A stretch of DNA of 64,000 nt from Gibbula magus (lineage: Eukaryota; Mollusca; Gastropoda; Trochida; Trochidae), in contig OW388293.1 in assembly GCA_936450465.1 (NCBI GenBank), positions 86,698,134-86,762,133 of the forward strand. The letters run 5' to 3'. The position numbers and the translations under genes were made by a program. Every line of letters begins with the position of its first letter. Positions within the stretch are counted from its first letter, which is position 1. Positions 38,012-49,250 of this stretch are shown in pieces. A model generated the notes under the pieces. It was not told where the DNA came from, did no database searches, and saw nothing but the letters and a program-made list of their open reading frames with translations.

Positions 38012-38770
38012 AAGAAAACCAAGATATATGGATAGTCAACTTCTTTATTGCAATGGATGCGACGTTTCGGTGTAGATACTAACACCGTTATCAAGCAAGT
38101 GATACATGAATATGGTAGGAGGAGAATTTATATAGTATAGTGAGTATGTACAATTAACAAGTTGATGTACACTGGATTCCCAATTATATATTGAGGGGAT
38201 AAGAAGATTAGGTTGATGTACAGGGGATTGGTTGTATAAACAGATTAACAAGCGTTTGTACCCTTGAAGAGGTTGATGTACACTGAGATGTTAAGTAGTG
38301 ATTAGCTTAGTGATTGCAAGAGAGTGGCCTGATGTACAAAGTGATTTTAAGAGAGTGGCCAGATGTATACAAGTGATGATAACAGGAAAAGTTTTCCTGT
38401 TATCATCACTTGTATACATCTGGCCACTCTCTTAAAATCACTTTGTACATCAGGCCACTCTCTTGCAATCACTAAGCTAATCACTACTTAACATCTCAGT
38501 GTACATCAACCTCTTCAAGGGTACAAACGCTTGTTAATCTGTTTATACAACCAATCCCCTGTACATCAACCTAATCTTCTTATCCCCTCAATATATAATT
38601 GGGAATCCAGTGTACATCAACTTGTTAATTGTACATACTCACTATACTATATAAATTCTCCTCCTACCATATTCATGTATCACTTGCTTGATAACGGTGT
38701 TAGTATCTACACCGAAACGTCGCATCCATTGCAATAAAGAAGTTGACTATCCATATATCTTGGTTTTCTT
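38012..38770. repeat. 759-bp near-perfect palindrome
   Basis: Two 379-bp arms are inverted around a single base at 38391. Each arm carries the same 68-codon frame (38045-38251 minus, 38531-38737 plus), which is a by-product of symmetry. The palindrome plus 36 bp on its right (to 38806) is flanked by TAACCAAATATA at 38000-38011 and 38807-38818 and is absent from copy A, so it arrived as one insertion. The end of the right arm and the 36-bp extension (AAAGAAGTTGA...ACTTCTAAAATGCC...TCAAAGA) match the 3' end of the Penelope-like fragment at 36056-36118. Confidence 0.9.
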
Positions 38771-39020
38771 CATCTCTACAACTTCTAAAATGCCTCTCAA
38801 AGATGATAACCAAATATATGCGATGTATCATTGACTTCAGGGCCATACGGCAGCATTACAGCGTTACCAAGATCAGTCAATTTCTAACTTTACTTTAGAT
38901 CGTGTTTTAAAGTTTATGCTTGCTCTCCTTACACAACTATTTACAAAATCACAAATTAGTTGAATTTCAATTATGTCTATTCAGCATTCCATTTGCTATC
39001 ACTTTGAAAAAATGTAATTG

Positions 39021-39290
39021 ACAAAGATTTTTCGCCAAATAATACGGCTCTCAGTATTTGGGTAATCAAGTTCCAATTCGATAACATCACAGCAATAACT
39101 ATCTTCCTCAGTCGCAACTCATATCAGTTCAATATCTTCAATCTCATTACTTTCCTTATATTGACTTTTTGTGTTTCCTTTATTAGAATTGATGAGCTGA
39201 ACGCTTCCGGTCCACCAAAGGGAACTTGCAACACGGAGCTACTGTATTGATCACTCGTTCTGACTGCTTGAGATTCTCTCTATTTGGAAA
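39021..39290 (-). other. Block unusually conserved with copy A 10281-10545
   Basis: Counterpart of the conserved block in copy A. The minus-strand Glu-Glu-Asp-Ser-Tyr-Cys-Cys-Asp frame and the plus-strand frame ending Cys-Asn-Thr-Glu-Leu-Leu-Tyr are both kept, so strand and function stay open. Confidence 0.4.
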
Positions 39291-40877
39291 ATAAAGCAAA
39301 ATTAAACATAAACAAACTAGATTTGCACCCTCCTGAAAGTGTTTCAATCGCATGTCACTACCATTAGTAAAAACCTATTTTGATAAAGATGATGTTATTG
39401 TTGTTCATTAAAATCCTATAGGTTTCTTTCTATCTGAAGGTGTAGCATTGTTTAGACCATTTTGGACATGTCAATGTATTTGGTACAACAGATGAGCATT
39501 TACTCACTGGCAAAGACATTTGAAATAGAATGCACACGTTAATCATTTTAATTAAAAAAAAGCCAAAATTGATAACACTTTCTAAACGAACATGTAACTA
39601 TCAATTGCAAACATCTGATAAGGATTATAATGATAGCAACTAATCCAGTCACTGTTTCACTGTGATAATGGTCATTCAATATTCTCTAAATGATTTTACA
39701 AATATTTGGTTAATAGTCCCAAAATAAGGACAGTCATCTGTGAAAAACTATCAAACGTCTTTTTTTGTTTAGAAACTTATAGACTGAGATGAAGGTAAAT
39801 CATTCTATTTCATTATGTTGTTAAGATTAGCTTACAAAGTAAGTCAGTCTATGGTCTCTGAGACATAGGCAAACATTAATCTGCAATCATATATGTACAT
39901 CATGTGGAGACATCCATCACAACCACTGAGAGATCGATATTTATCACTGATATTTTCCGCGGTCCAATAAACACTAATACTTTCAGGTAGTATAAACAAT
40001 TACTGACACGGATAGGATGCATTCTGGACAGTGTCAGGGGATATTGAGAAGTAAGTTTGAGTCTGAGTATCACAGCAATATATATGTGAAACCCATTGAG
40101 CTGGGAATTTATGAAATTATCTTTGACAAAACAAATACCATTTCAATGATGCTTTCATGTTCAATGTGTTCAATAATTACTGTTGTTAATCAAAACAACT
40201 ATATCGATAACTTAAACTTTAACTGGACATGGTTAATTTTAAACAAATAGGTTGCTGTTGAATTGATGGAATGGTTTTGGAAGGAACTGAATTTCCTCTT
40301 GAAAAAGTCCTTTATCAGACATATTCAGTTGTAAACCTTATATGAGAATGACTTTCATATCACCTGGGTTTTGCGATTAAAGGAAAAATAGAATTGAGAG
40401 AAACCATATAATACTAATAACAGCATTTTTTGGTGATATTAAATAGTTGAGCTGTGAATCGTTATTCATGTGAATTAATGCCAAGTCAATCACCATAGAG
40501 GATTTAAAGAATACATTGTTATTTTATCTGGATTATGATGTGTCATTATCGACAAGGTTGTTGAAGAATATTTTGCTCTTTCATCAGAATTGAGATGCTA
40601 TTGTCTGAACTCATTGATGATAAGGAAAGCATGTGTGGTGATTTTCTTATTGATTGAGTCTGGGCTGCCGATGCAAGTACAGTTGTCTTTGAAAGAAGGA
40701 ATGCGGACCATTCACTACCGATTGAAGATTAATCACTGACGTGTGAATGACACACGTGGACATGAATTGATTTTTTCTGTTATTCTGATCACTGAGTAAC
40801 CTCGCTGATTGACACTTACTAAGCTAATGTTCTACCTGCTTTTAACATGGATACAATACTGGACAATAATATATATT

Positions 40878-41753
40878 GTAACATGATTTCGGTGTATCCT
40901 TGATTCTGATTGGTTGATTTGCCTATGTTGAATTACAATGAATACCCGCAAATTACTTGGGGCGAATCACCGCGAACATATACATCGTGTTCACAAGATT
41001 CGGCCCGACTCAAAATTTATTTTTTCTATTTCTCTCAATATGTGCTCCTTACTCAAATTTGACAGGTGGCATTGTCATTTTCTAACTTGTGTATAGCAGT
41101 ATAGGTCACAAGTAACTCTCAAAATTAATTAGTTTCAAGTAACCAAAATGTTTTTAACAAGTAAGATTTGTCCAAGTTTGACGCCTTCTTCCATGCGGCT
41201 CTGATTACCGAATGCTGTTGCCATGGCATGACGTCATAGTGATCAACCGTTTTGACGTCACAATGCTAGCGTCATTGTCACAATGGGTTAGGGCAAGTTT
41301 AAGATTTTTGTTCCTAGGTCTTTTGCTGTGTTGATGTCGTAGGTAAATGTTTATCGCCATCTAAAAGGATACGTGAATATTATGAAGTGAACATAGTTGA
41401 GTGATACTGTTTGAGCTTATGTGTAAATTGTTGCTAATGTACATATTACGCCGAGTATTTACATTTGTTTTGACCTGACCGCACCTCTAAGAAAAATGGA
41501 ACAGTCGCAAAGTCCTTTCCACTCAGAGATAGGTACGCAAAAAGAGAGTTCGTTTCAAAACGCCTGATAACTAACGGTCATGTTACAATATCGATAAATA
41601 GTTGCGTTTGTAAAATTTCCGGGATTCATTGCTATTCAACACTCGCAAATTTCAGCGTTTAAAACCTCCGGCTAACGCCGTCGGTTTTAAACTAAATTTG
41701 CAGGTGTTGAATAGCAATGAATCCCGGAAATTTTACAAACGCAACTATTTATC
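40878..41753. mobile_element. Copy B-specific element with a 161-bp terminal palindrome
   Basis: Absent from copy A (about 12690). The right end (41593-41753) is a palindrome with arms GATAAATAGTTGCG...CAACACT and a GC-rich centre CCGGCTAACGCCGTCGG. AT-rich flanks (ATAATATAT / ATAATTATA) may be target duplications. No open frame of note. Confidence 0.5.
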
Positions 41754-41879
41754 TTATAATTATATTACTAACGAGTAGCCGGATTTATCAAGTATGATAA
41801 CTTATTTCCATCTATTGCAATATGTGTTTCAGCTTATCATATCAATATCATCAATATAAACAGAATTGTTCTAAAATGT

Positions 41880-41986
41880 TCAGGGATCATAGCCTTGTCC
41901 ATACCCTGAAGGGTCATATCCCTGTCCATAACCTGAAGGGTCATACGCATAGCCCTGTTCATAATTGCCTGAATATCCAAAGTTTC
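41880..41986 (-). CDS. Last exon: Tyr/Gly-rich repeat C-terminus of unidentified gene
   Basis: After ATTATTGCAG the minus strand reads, in phase 1, Asn-Phe-Gly-Tyr-Ser-Gly and then repeats of GYGQGYDPS before a TGA at 41880-41882. Joined to the exon at 43838-43909 the phase fits exactly (that exon ends with one base G). Tyr/Gly/Gln repeats of this kind occur in adhesive, shell-matrix and other extracellular proteins, but also in low-complexity RNA-binding proteins, so no function is claimed. In copy A (about 12815-12850) a deletion has removed the repeats and left only Tyr-Asp-Pro and the stop. Confidence 0.45.
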
Positions 41987-42423
41987 CTGCAATAATGCCA
42001 TATTATATCTTAAAAGTGCATGCTGAAGTAGGAAATGCTGATGAATATAGCCACCCATTCTACCTCAAACGGCGGGATTGTGTATCTTTCTTTACTGTTT
42101 TGCACCTTAATCGTTCACCCATGTTAGATTAAAATGTATACATCTATAGGATTAACTAAAATTGTCGGATAACATTCTGCTGATATATAGTCTACTGCAG
42201 ATCTGGATGAGAAGTCTTGTTGAATTTCCTCTCTGCACTTAACTTTCGTAAATTCCTGAGAAAAGCAGTCATTAGAGTCTACTCAACACTTATTATCATG
42301 TACTTCTCTGATCTAACTTTTCTGAACTTGGTCAGCTTCTTGAACTGTCTTCAACAGTTTGCTGATTAATATTAATATTCGAGGAGATAGGTGTGATTTA
42401 GTGTTGATATCTGTCCCACTATA

Positions 42424-42516
42424 AGTGAGTGAGTGAGTGAGTTATTGTTTAACGCCGCTTCGGCAGTATTGCAGCCATTAGCGGCGAGATATTTAATTTA
42501 TTTACCTAATTTAAAA
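42424..42516 (-). mobile_element. 93-bp LINE 3'-end insertion
   Basis: LINE tail and hairpin flanked by TGTCCCACTATA at 42412-42423 and 42517-42528. Absent from copy A. Confidence 0.92.
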
Positions 42517-42869
42517 TGTCCCACTATAACTCAACATGCAAAGTAACAACATATTGTTTTCGAAGCATTTACTTTATGAAACTAGCACAAGCACTTAACA
42601 TGAATTTAACAAAGGCACGATTTTGAACTATCCATTTGTAGTTTCTATTATCAATCATTGTTCATTAACAAAAGAAACTATTGAATTAATGTTTTGCTGG
42701 TTAATGACACTTCATCATAAGTGAAGATGCTTTATTTCAAATAATCATACTCGAACTGGTAACAGTAATCTTATTAGCTCATATTATTAATTAGTAGAAT
42801 GCATATAAAAAACGAGTCTTACTTTGTTCTATCGCGGATTAACTCTTCAATGTATCTTCAGCTTATTCA

Positions 42870-43193
42870 TCTCCAACACTTACACAAAATGTGTTTTACT
42901 GTAAAGGGACACTGGCAGGGGATACACGTCGGGGGATCTTACCCCTTTAACAGATATGAGTGTGTTAAATGAGTGTGTCCAATACGACATCGTCGTAGGA
43001 CACAAGCTTCCTGCCGGGTAAAAGAGATAGAGATTTGTAGCCCAAATGAGATGGATAGAGTAAAGTTCGTTATACTGTTGTTGATCCCAATGGGACTTCC
43101 AAGACTGTTTAATGTAAGATTTAATAGTTGGTTTTGAATGTGTATATAGCACTTTGGTTGGGGAAATAAGTTTGAGGTTTAATGCTGATCTCA
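42870..43193 (-). pseudogene. Old LINE RNase H fragment
   Basis: The C-terminal part of the RNase H region and what follows it, clearly more diverged from the other copies than they are from each other and without the 3' tail. It is an older insertion of the same or a sister family. Confidence 0.8.
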
Positions 43194-43837
43194 GCATACT
43201 CCTAGCACCTATATGAACGATGTTTTAATTAACCAGTTATGTATATGACTGACACACAGTTACATCACATTCATAGGAACCAACTAAAGCAAATTTAAAA
43301 GCTTTTTAACATTTTCTGATATCGTTTCTGAAATACAAGCGTTTTATCAAATCGTCATTTTAGAAACTCCTTGGACGAAATGGAAGACTGAAATTGCTCA
43401 TTTTGACTTTTTTCTAAAATGACAAACAGCATAGGTGTCTTAATGATAAACTCTAAGAAGGTTATCATGTCATCTTAATGTTTATGTTGAATGACAAACA
43501 TTCTGGTCCAAAAGACTCTTTAAAGAGCGAGTTTAAGTGTGAATGTTTGTTTAAGATCACATAGAATAAAAGTAAACGAAATGTTGCCCCTCTTCACTTT
43601 ACAACTTTGAATTAAATCATTCAACTGAGATTTTGTCTTTCTTATGTGTTCACAAAATGCAATGTTCATTGACCTTTAATTCGGGATCAATAGCAGCAAT
43701 TTGTTAATAACGTTTCCGTATTTACTGTGCTTTATAGTTGAAAGTGTTCAACAATAATGCGATGGTATTTTGCAGCAGTCAAAATTAATCTCCACAGAAA
43801 GGCACGCGACATGAAACATTTTCCATTCTTACCTCAC

Positions 43838-43909
43838 CAGGATGTTCCTTTAATTTACACAAAAACACATAATCTCCGTGGGACTTCGAATTTAGTGCAA
43901 ACAAATTAT
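43838..43909 (-). CDS. Internal exon of unidentified gene (copy B)
   Basis: A 72-nt island between an acceptor CACAATTATAG and a donor G|GTGAG, open in one frame: Asp-Asn-Leu-Phe-Ala-Leu-Asn-Ser, Gly-Asp-Tyr-Val-Phe-Leu-Cys, Lys-Glu-His-Pro-Gly. The flanks are non-coding, while the island is well kept in copy A except for a stop and a damaged donor. Phases (enters after 1 base, leaves after 1 base) agree with the last exon at 41880-41986. Confidence 0.45.
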
Positions 43910-46108
43910 CTATAATTGTGAATAAACTGATTTGGTCCCTTTGTCCTTTTGATTAAATGTTAAATGGGTGTGTTCTGACTTCCTTTATATTCATCAATAC
44001 AGGAAATTACTGGTTCTATATTTGTATGGGTTTATGCACGATTGTTAACGATACACTGACAAGTTGTGGGTTTGTTCCCATGGCGCTCTAATGTACAACC
44101 AGCATGGGATATCGGAATATAGAGATTGGTGTAAGACTTATGTATGAAATGGAACACAGAGAATACTGATTCATACAGAAAGAAATGTTATTGCATTAAA
44201 TAAAGGCTAGTACCGTTTTCTGATTTTTTTTACAGATCGTGTAGCTCATGAGAATTTATCTAGTTGCTTTGTTAAAATGAATTTTTTAAAAGTGTTCCTA
44301 TTATCGATATTGCTGCACTAGATTTAGTTATGGATATTTCCCTTGGTCATCTGGAGTATAATGTACTAATTATTGTATGTATGGTGGGGAGTTGCAACTG
44401 TGTCTTCAAACAAGCAGTCTAGTTGAGTTTCAAAATACAGTAAACAACATGATAGATTATTATTAACGTTGAAGCCGGTTTCATCGGTTTCCATTATGTT
44501 AATGAGTTTAAAGATATCAGATTAGTTTTCGATAATTATGGTTATTTCCCTGAAGGTGGTTACATTGTAGTCATCTAGTTGAGTGTCCACTTGGTAATAC
44601 ACTTAACGACGCGATAAGACTATTACGAACTTTGCCGGTTTTAGCAGTTTATATTATATTAATGAGTTTAAAGAGCAATCAAGGATGTTAGTGTTTCGAA
44701 TAAAACAAATGTGTTTGGAAAATATACTTATGACGTCAATCGCCAGAGAAATCTACAACATGACATGTGATAAGTAATTTTCATTTCACAATGTGATAAT
44801 GTAATTTGATTTCAAAGGGAAATTCCCCTTCGAGTAACGCGTGTTAAGGGTATCTGACGTCGTATACACAAAATTCCCAACTTTACATAAAATGTACTAC
44901 ATAGGGGCCAGCGTTTCGGGAGCGTGTGTGCTGCACGTGCTTCTCTTGCAAGTTACCCTTGTTACACATTACTGAATGTGACGATTGCTATATCAACAAG
45001 GTTTCAAAATGTCCTGAGAAAATACAAATTATTGCCTGTTTAATGCACTTTTTAGTGAGCTAAGACCTGCAAATTATGACAATTATTCCAATATATGTAG
45101 CAAATACATAATTAAATGAAACGGTAAATAAATAACCGCTAAAAATATATATTTCAATTTCTCTAATTGCTCATAAACTTTGTTATTCTTTCGTGTCTTT
45201 GAAAACAGTGTGTGAGTTAGACCATAATGCTTTGCGCTTAAAAATAATGTACTGAATCTATATTTAGACTGGAAAACACCTTTATTGATTAGTGAAATGT
45301 CTCGGCTAATTTTGGGTCGAACAATTCTGTGAAAAATTAAGTGTATATATTTCTAGGAAATATATTTTTGGCAATTTTCCTATATGTTCATCAACATCCT
45401 TAATGGCTCTGTAGGGAGTTCAGGTATTTTAAAAGACCTTTTAGTGTTCCTCCCTCATTAACTATTCCAGTTTATAACCTGGTTTTATTGATTATAAAGC
45501 CAATGTAAAGAAACTTGTATATGTAGAGACAAAAACAATGAAAAAGCCCATTAATATAAACTTCTACGTTGGTCAACATTTCAAATGTAAAAATATCACA
45601 ACCAAACAACACCGTCAGAAAATATTAGCGCCATGCAAATAAAAACTTCTCAGCGGGACCAGAAAGTCTCTTACTTCATTATCTCTCTTTTAAATAGCTT
45701 TCACTGTGTCCTCGATCAGGAAAAAAAAAATTAATTGATGAACATTTCAAATGTAAAAATATCACAACCGAACAACACCAGAACGTCTCTTACTTCATTA
45801 TCTCTTTTTCAAATAGCTTTTACTCTGCCATCGATCCGGAAAATAATTAATTGATGTACATAGTATAACATGTATCTGATGGTTCCAATGAATAAAAGTA
45901 ATTCAACTGATGTTGATCAATCGAGGATCTGTAGACACGACAGATGATTTTGCTGATCCTGTTGAGATCAGTTTATCCATCGGTATTTTATTGACACTTT
46001 CTTGTCCAATCAAAGCACATGGGGTGTAAACTGATATTACATTATCACTACAGGGAACTACATCGTAAGTACAAACGATCTGATTTCTGTGAAGTAAATT
46101 CTACTTAC
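43910..46108. other. Intron-like stretch of copy B
   Basis: At least one exon must be missing between the islands at 46109 and 43838, because the first ends in phase 0 and the second needs one base. I could not place it. A roughly 165-bp local duplication lies at 45560-45850, and a passage with GATTATGGTTATTTCCCT recurs twice near 44330 and 44530. Confidence 0.35.
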
Positions 46109-46242
46109 TGTCAGGTTAAAGATCTCTCCTGTCACTTCTAAACAATCTACGTCTTTCATCTTGCTACACAAGTAGAGCACTAACATCGGTAACACGTGAA
46201 AGTAATAGTAAGGACTCTCTAGCAATATTCTTGATCTGCTTT
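46109..46242 (-). CDS. Exon of unidentified gene (copy B)
   Basis: A 134-nt minus-strand island after ATCATTAG with a strong GTAAGT donor at 46103-46108. The frame reads Leu-Leu-Glu-Ser-Pro-Tyr-Tyr-Tyr-Phe-His-Val-Leu-Pro, Cys-Ser-Lys-Met-Lys, Val-Asp-Cys-Leu-Glu-Val-Thr-Gly-Glu and Asn-Leu-Thr (an N-glycosylation motif). Two cysteines and the glycosylation site suggest an extracellular domain. Copy A has the same borders but an in-frame TAG. The protein family is not recognised. Confidence 0.45.
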
Positions 46243-47104
46243 CTAATGATATCCACTGGGATAAATGAAGACAGTTTAATTTGAGGCCCAACATTTTTTT
46301 CTGTTTTCAAAATCTATATGTCCTTGCTAGTTCATGAAATGTAAATGGTTTTTTCAAAAACTTTTCAGCAATGGTTATGCATTTCTGGTGAAATGCCTTA
46401 CACATTGTTGCTCACATTTATGACAGTTGTAAAATAGCTGATATAAGTGAGAAATGAGTAGACACTTTTTGTACAGTCATCATTGTCGAAATACGCTGAT
46501 AAGAGTTATCATGTAAATGCTATAACTTTAGTTGTCGACTGTTCATCTTTAAAAGGCTGCATTATTGAAAAAAACAAAACAAATTTAGTCTTTTAAAAAG
46601 CGAAATTTATGCACTTATTATTTGCTATCAAGGGGGACTGATGAAATGTTCAATCCACTTGAGTCAATGTTATATGCACTTTATTAACTATAAGCTTCTG
46701 ATTTCAACTTAAACTGTCAAATAGTTATAGTTATGAATGCACATGTGTATAATTTCACAGAAGAACGACAGCTGCATCTAGGACAACCTGAATACAATGG
46801 TTGATGTCTGTCATACTGGTTGCCTTTTGGAGAATGGAAACAAGACCCAAATTTGCTCAAAATGTGTGTTCATCATTAACCTATCTGAACAGTTAAGAAA
46901 GAAGACAAGTGCAGGCAGGCATGTGCATGACATTGTCCTATTTAAACATCTGAGTAGACTATTTTAACATCTGAGAAGACGGTTTAAGTTTTTTTTTACA
47001 TTTGCAAGATTGTCGTTGAATTTCTGAAATTGCAGTTTTAAATCGTTCTTGAAATCAGTATAAATCTTGGAAATTTTCAAATGATTGTGGCATTACCTCT
47101 GAAC

Positions 47105-47901
47105 ATGGCTCGAAGGAGACTCACTGAAGCAAAAAGATGGCAAATTATTGGAATGAGTTCCACCGGTATGTCTTGTAGAGCTATTGGACGACAGTTGGGC
47201 AATCACCACACTGTGATAAGCCGTCTTGTCCAAAAATATCGTTAAACCACAGCCTATGCACCAAAGAATATCCAAGCATCAGTCCCATTCGTTGGTGGAT
47301 CTGTAATGGTCTGGGGATGCATCTCTCACGGTTGCAAGCTCGATTTCGTGACAGAGGTAATCTCAATGGCGATTCTTACATCTGGGAAATTCTGCAGACT
47401 GTTATTGTGCCACATTTTGACAATCATCCATTGGCCACTTTTCCTGGCTTCATGAATGATAACGCTCGACCTCACCGTTCTCGACCTGTGGTTGATTTTC
47501 TAAAGAACAATCCGGTATCCAAACTTCCATGGTCGGCCATGAGCCCGGATATCAATCCACTGGAACACATTTGGGATATGATTGGACGCCGAGTGCAAGC
47601 CATGGACCCACCAGTACAGGATTTAGTCGGTTTAGAAGCAGCTATACATCATGATTGGCAGCTTTTACCTCTGCAGCGAATCCAGAGACTCACCACAATG
47701 ACGTGTAGTGAGTGAGTGAGTTATTGTTTAACGCCGCTTCGGCAGTATTGCAGCCATTAGCGGCGAGATATTTAATTTATTTGCCTAATTTAAAAATGAA
47801 AATTGCAATTGAAAAACGGAACACGGCACGAAGGCCGCATAATGACGTGGAGGATGGTTGAAGCAATCATCCGGGTACATGGCGGATACACCCGTTATTG
47901 A
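47105..47901 (+). pseudogene. Tc1-like transposase relic
   Basis: Tc1/mariner transposases cut and paste their element with a DDE/D nuclease. The N-terminus (MARRRLTEAKRWQIIGM, then AIGRQLG and VISRLVQKY) is the paired-like helix-turn-helix. Then a stop and a deletion of roughly the next 130 residues remove the first catalytic Asp. From 47265 the catalytic half resumes with VMVWGCIS, a frameshift near 47340, RGNLNGDSYIWEIL, the second Asp in MNDNARPHRS and the Glu in SPDINPLEHIWD (DD34E spacing). The end Gly-Gly-Tyr-Thr-Arg-Tyr-stop lies at 47881-47901, after a LINE tail inserted at 47706. Terminal inverted repeats were not found. Confidence 0.85.
47706..47837 (-). mobile_element. LINE 3'-end insertion inside the Tc1 relic
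   Basis: Flanked by CA(C/T)AATGACGTG on both sides (47694-47705 and 47838-47849). It splits the last 20 codons of the transposase, so it is younger than the Tc1 element. Confidence 0.88.
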
Positions 47902-48535
47902 TAACGTGATGGTCATTTGTTTCCTTAAAACAACACAGAATATTGTCCAACTGCTTAAGAAACATTTTCACCGTTTTTGAACTTCACAGAGCAATAGTTG
48001 TACAGGAGTGAATTTTCAAGAAAAACCACTGTTCATGTTCATCTGGCAATATAATGAGATACATGTTACACATTGTATTTAGTGTTGTGTTTTTGTTTAG
48101 CTAAGATGATGCACTTTCATAAAATAACAGCATTTCTTCTATTAATTTCGCAAGATTTTCACAGTGGATGGGTATCGTCACACAAATCTGAAAATATGAG
48201 GTGGTGCTTGATTAAGTTCTTTGCGTACATAATTTGGAGTTGATAAAACCAGCCTACCATTGAGGTGAGTATGGAAGTTGTCGTTATTATGTCAAACTAT
48301 GTTGAAATGAAATCCATAAACTTGTATAATCAATATGTCATTGAATGGCTTATTGTAAGGCAGATTGAACGACCTGATAACCCATAAATGTTATCCATAT
48401 TTACCCTATTTACAATACCCTACTTTTCTAGTGCTTCCTCCTCTCCTCAACCAGTTCCGGGTCAAATTAACTGTGACCCGAGGCCTATATTATGACCCCA
48501 ATATATGCTCAAATGAACTATAAGTAGTAAGGGAG
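47902..48535. other. Non-coding stretch
   Basis: No gene or mobile element recognised between the Tc1 relic and the repeat-rich zone at 48536. Confidence 0.4.
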
Positions 48536-48975
48536 GGCACTGAGTGCACACAAATGCCTAAGATGTGCGCACCTTAGTGTGCACTCAGTGCCCTTTGCTA
48601 AGAGGGCCTGGCCGACCCCTGTCCAAACTTTGGCCAACTGTGCAATACTGTTATCTTATCTTATCGGAACCCAGCAGGGAGCTAAACGGGCGAACTGTGT
48701 GAGCCACGCTAATTGACGTGATTAGCATGTAGTCAGAGCCCTCTGCTTAGGCGGCCTGGCCGACCCCTGTCCAAACTTTAGTCAACGGTGCAATACTGTT
48801 ATCTTATCTTATCGGGGCCCAGCAGGGTGCTAAACGGGCGAACGGTGTGAGCCACGCTAATTGACGTGATTAATTGAGCCATGCTAATTGGTGTGATTGC
48901 CTAATTACCTAATTAACTAATTACCTACTAAACCGTCGTATGCCAAGCTACGCTAATTGACGTGGTTAATTGCCC
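48536..48975. repeat. Repeat-rich zone: candidate left terminal region of the Polinton-like element
   Basis: A perfect 17-bp inverted repeat (GGGCACTGAGTGCACAC at 48536-48552, its complement at 48577-48593) is followed by two direct repeats of about 125 bp with a 148-bp period (48597-48724 and 48743-48872). Each holds CTGGCCGACCCCTGTCCAA and GTTATCTTATCTTATCGG. The motif GC(C/T)A(C/T)GCTAATTG(A/G)(C/T)GTG occurs four times up to 48975. GC content is higher than in the surroundings. Polinton terminal repeats often contain internal tandem repeats, hence the proposal; the matching right end would lie outside the window. Confidence 0.45.
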
Positions 48976-49250
48976 GTGGATGAATGTATGTAGTCGTGGG
49001 GCTCGGTGTGTTTAAATGGTAGTACGGTTAGCCAATAGACACAGCTAAACTGGGTTCACCTTAGCTTGTCATAAGTGTATCTTGCTAAAGCGGGTCTGAT
49101 CCTAACCCTGACCGGACGGTCTGCTGAGTATATAACATCTCCATAATAGTACAAAAACCTTCAAAACAGTAAATAATCAAACAAGAACAACTCAACAGCG
49201 ATATAATGTAACAGATAGTATATTTATTCAGACATATAGTATGTATTACG

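Larger units (their letters stand above)
29815..46467. repeat. Large diverged segmental duplication, copy B
   Basis: Partner of 1-16755. Insertions private to B are 32421-33765 (minisatellite plus palindromic element), 35000-36600 (repeat block with a Penelope-like 3' end), 38012-38806 (large palindrome), about 40878-41753 (element with terminal palindrome), 42424-42516 (LINE tail) and about 42870-43193 (LINE fragment). B preserves the empty sites of the A insertions. Confidence 0.85.

Noticed and set aside
38045..38737. Two identical 68-codon frames facing each other
   Set aside because: They are the same sequence on the two arms of the palindrome. No domain or start context supports a gene.
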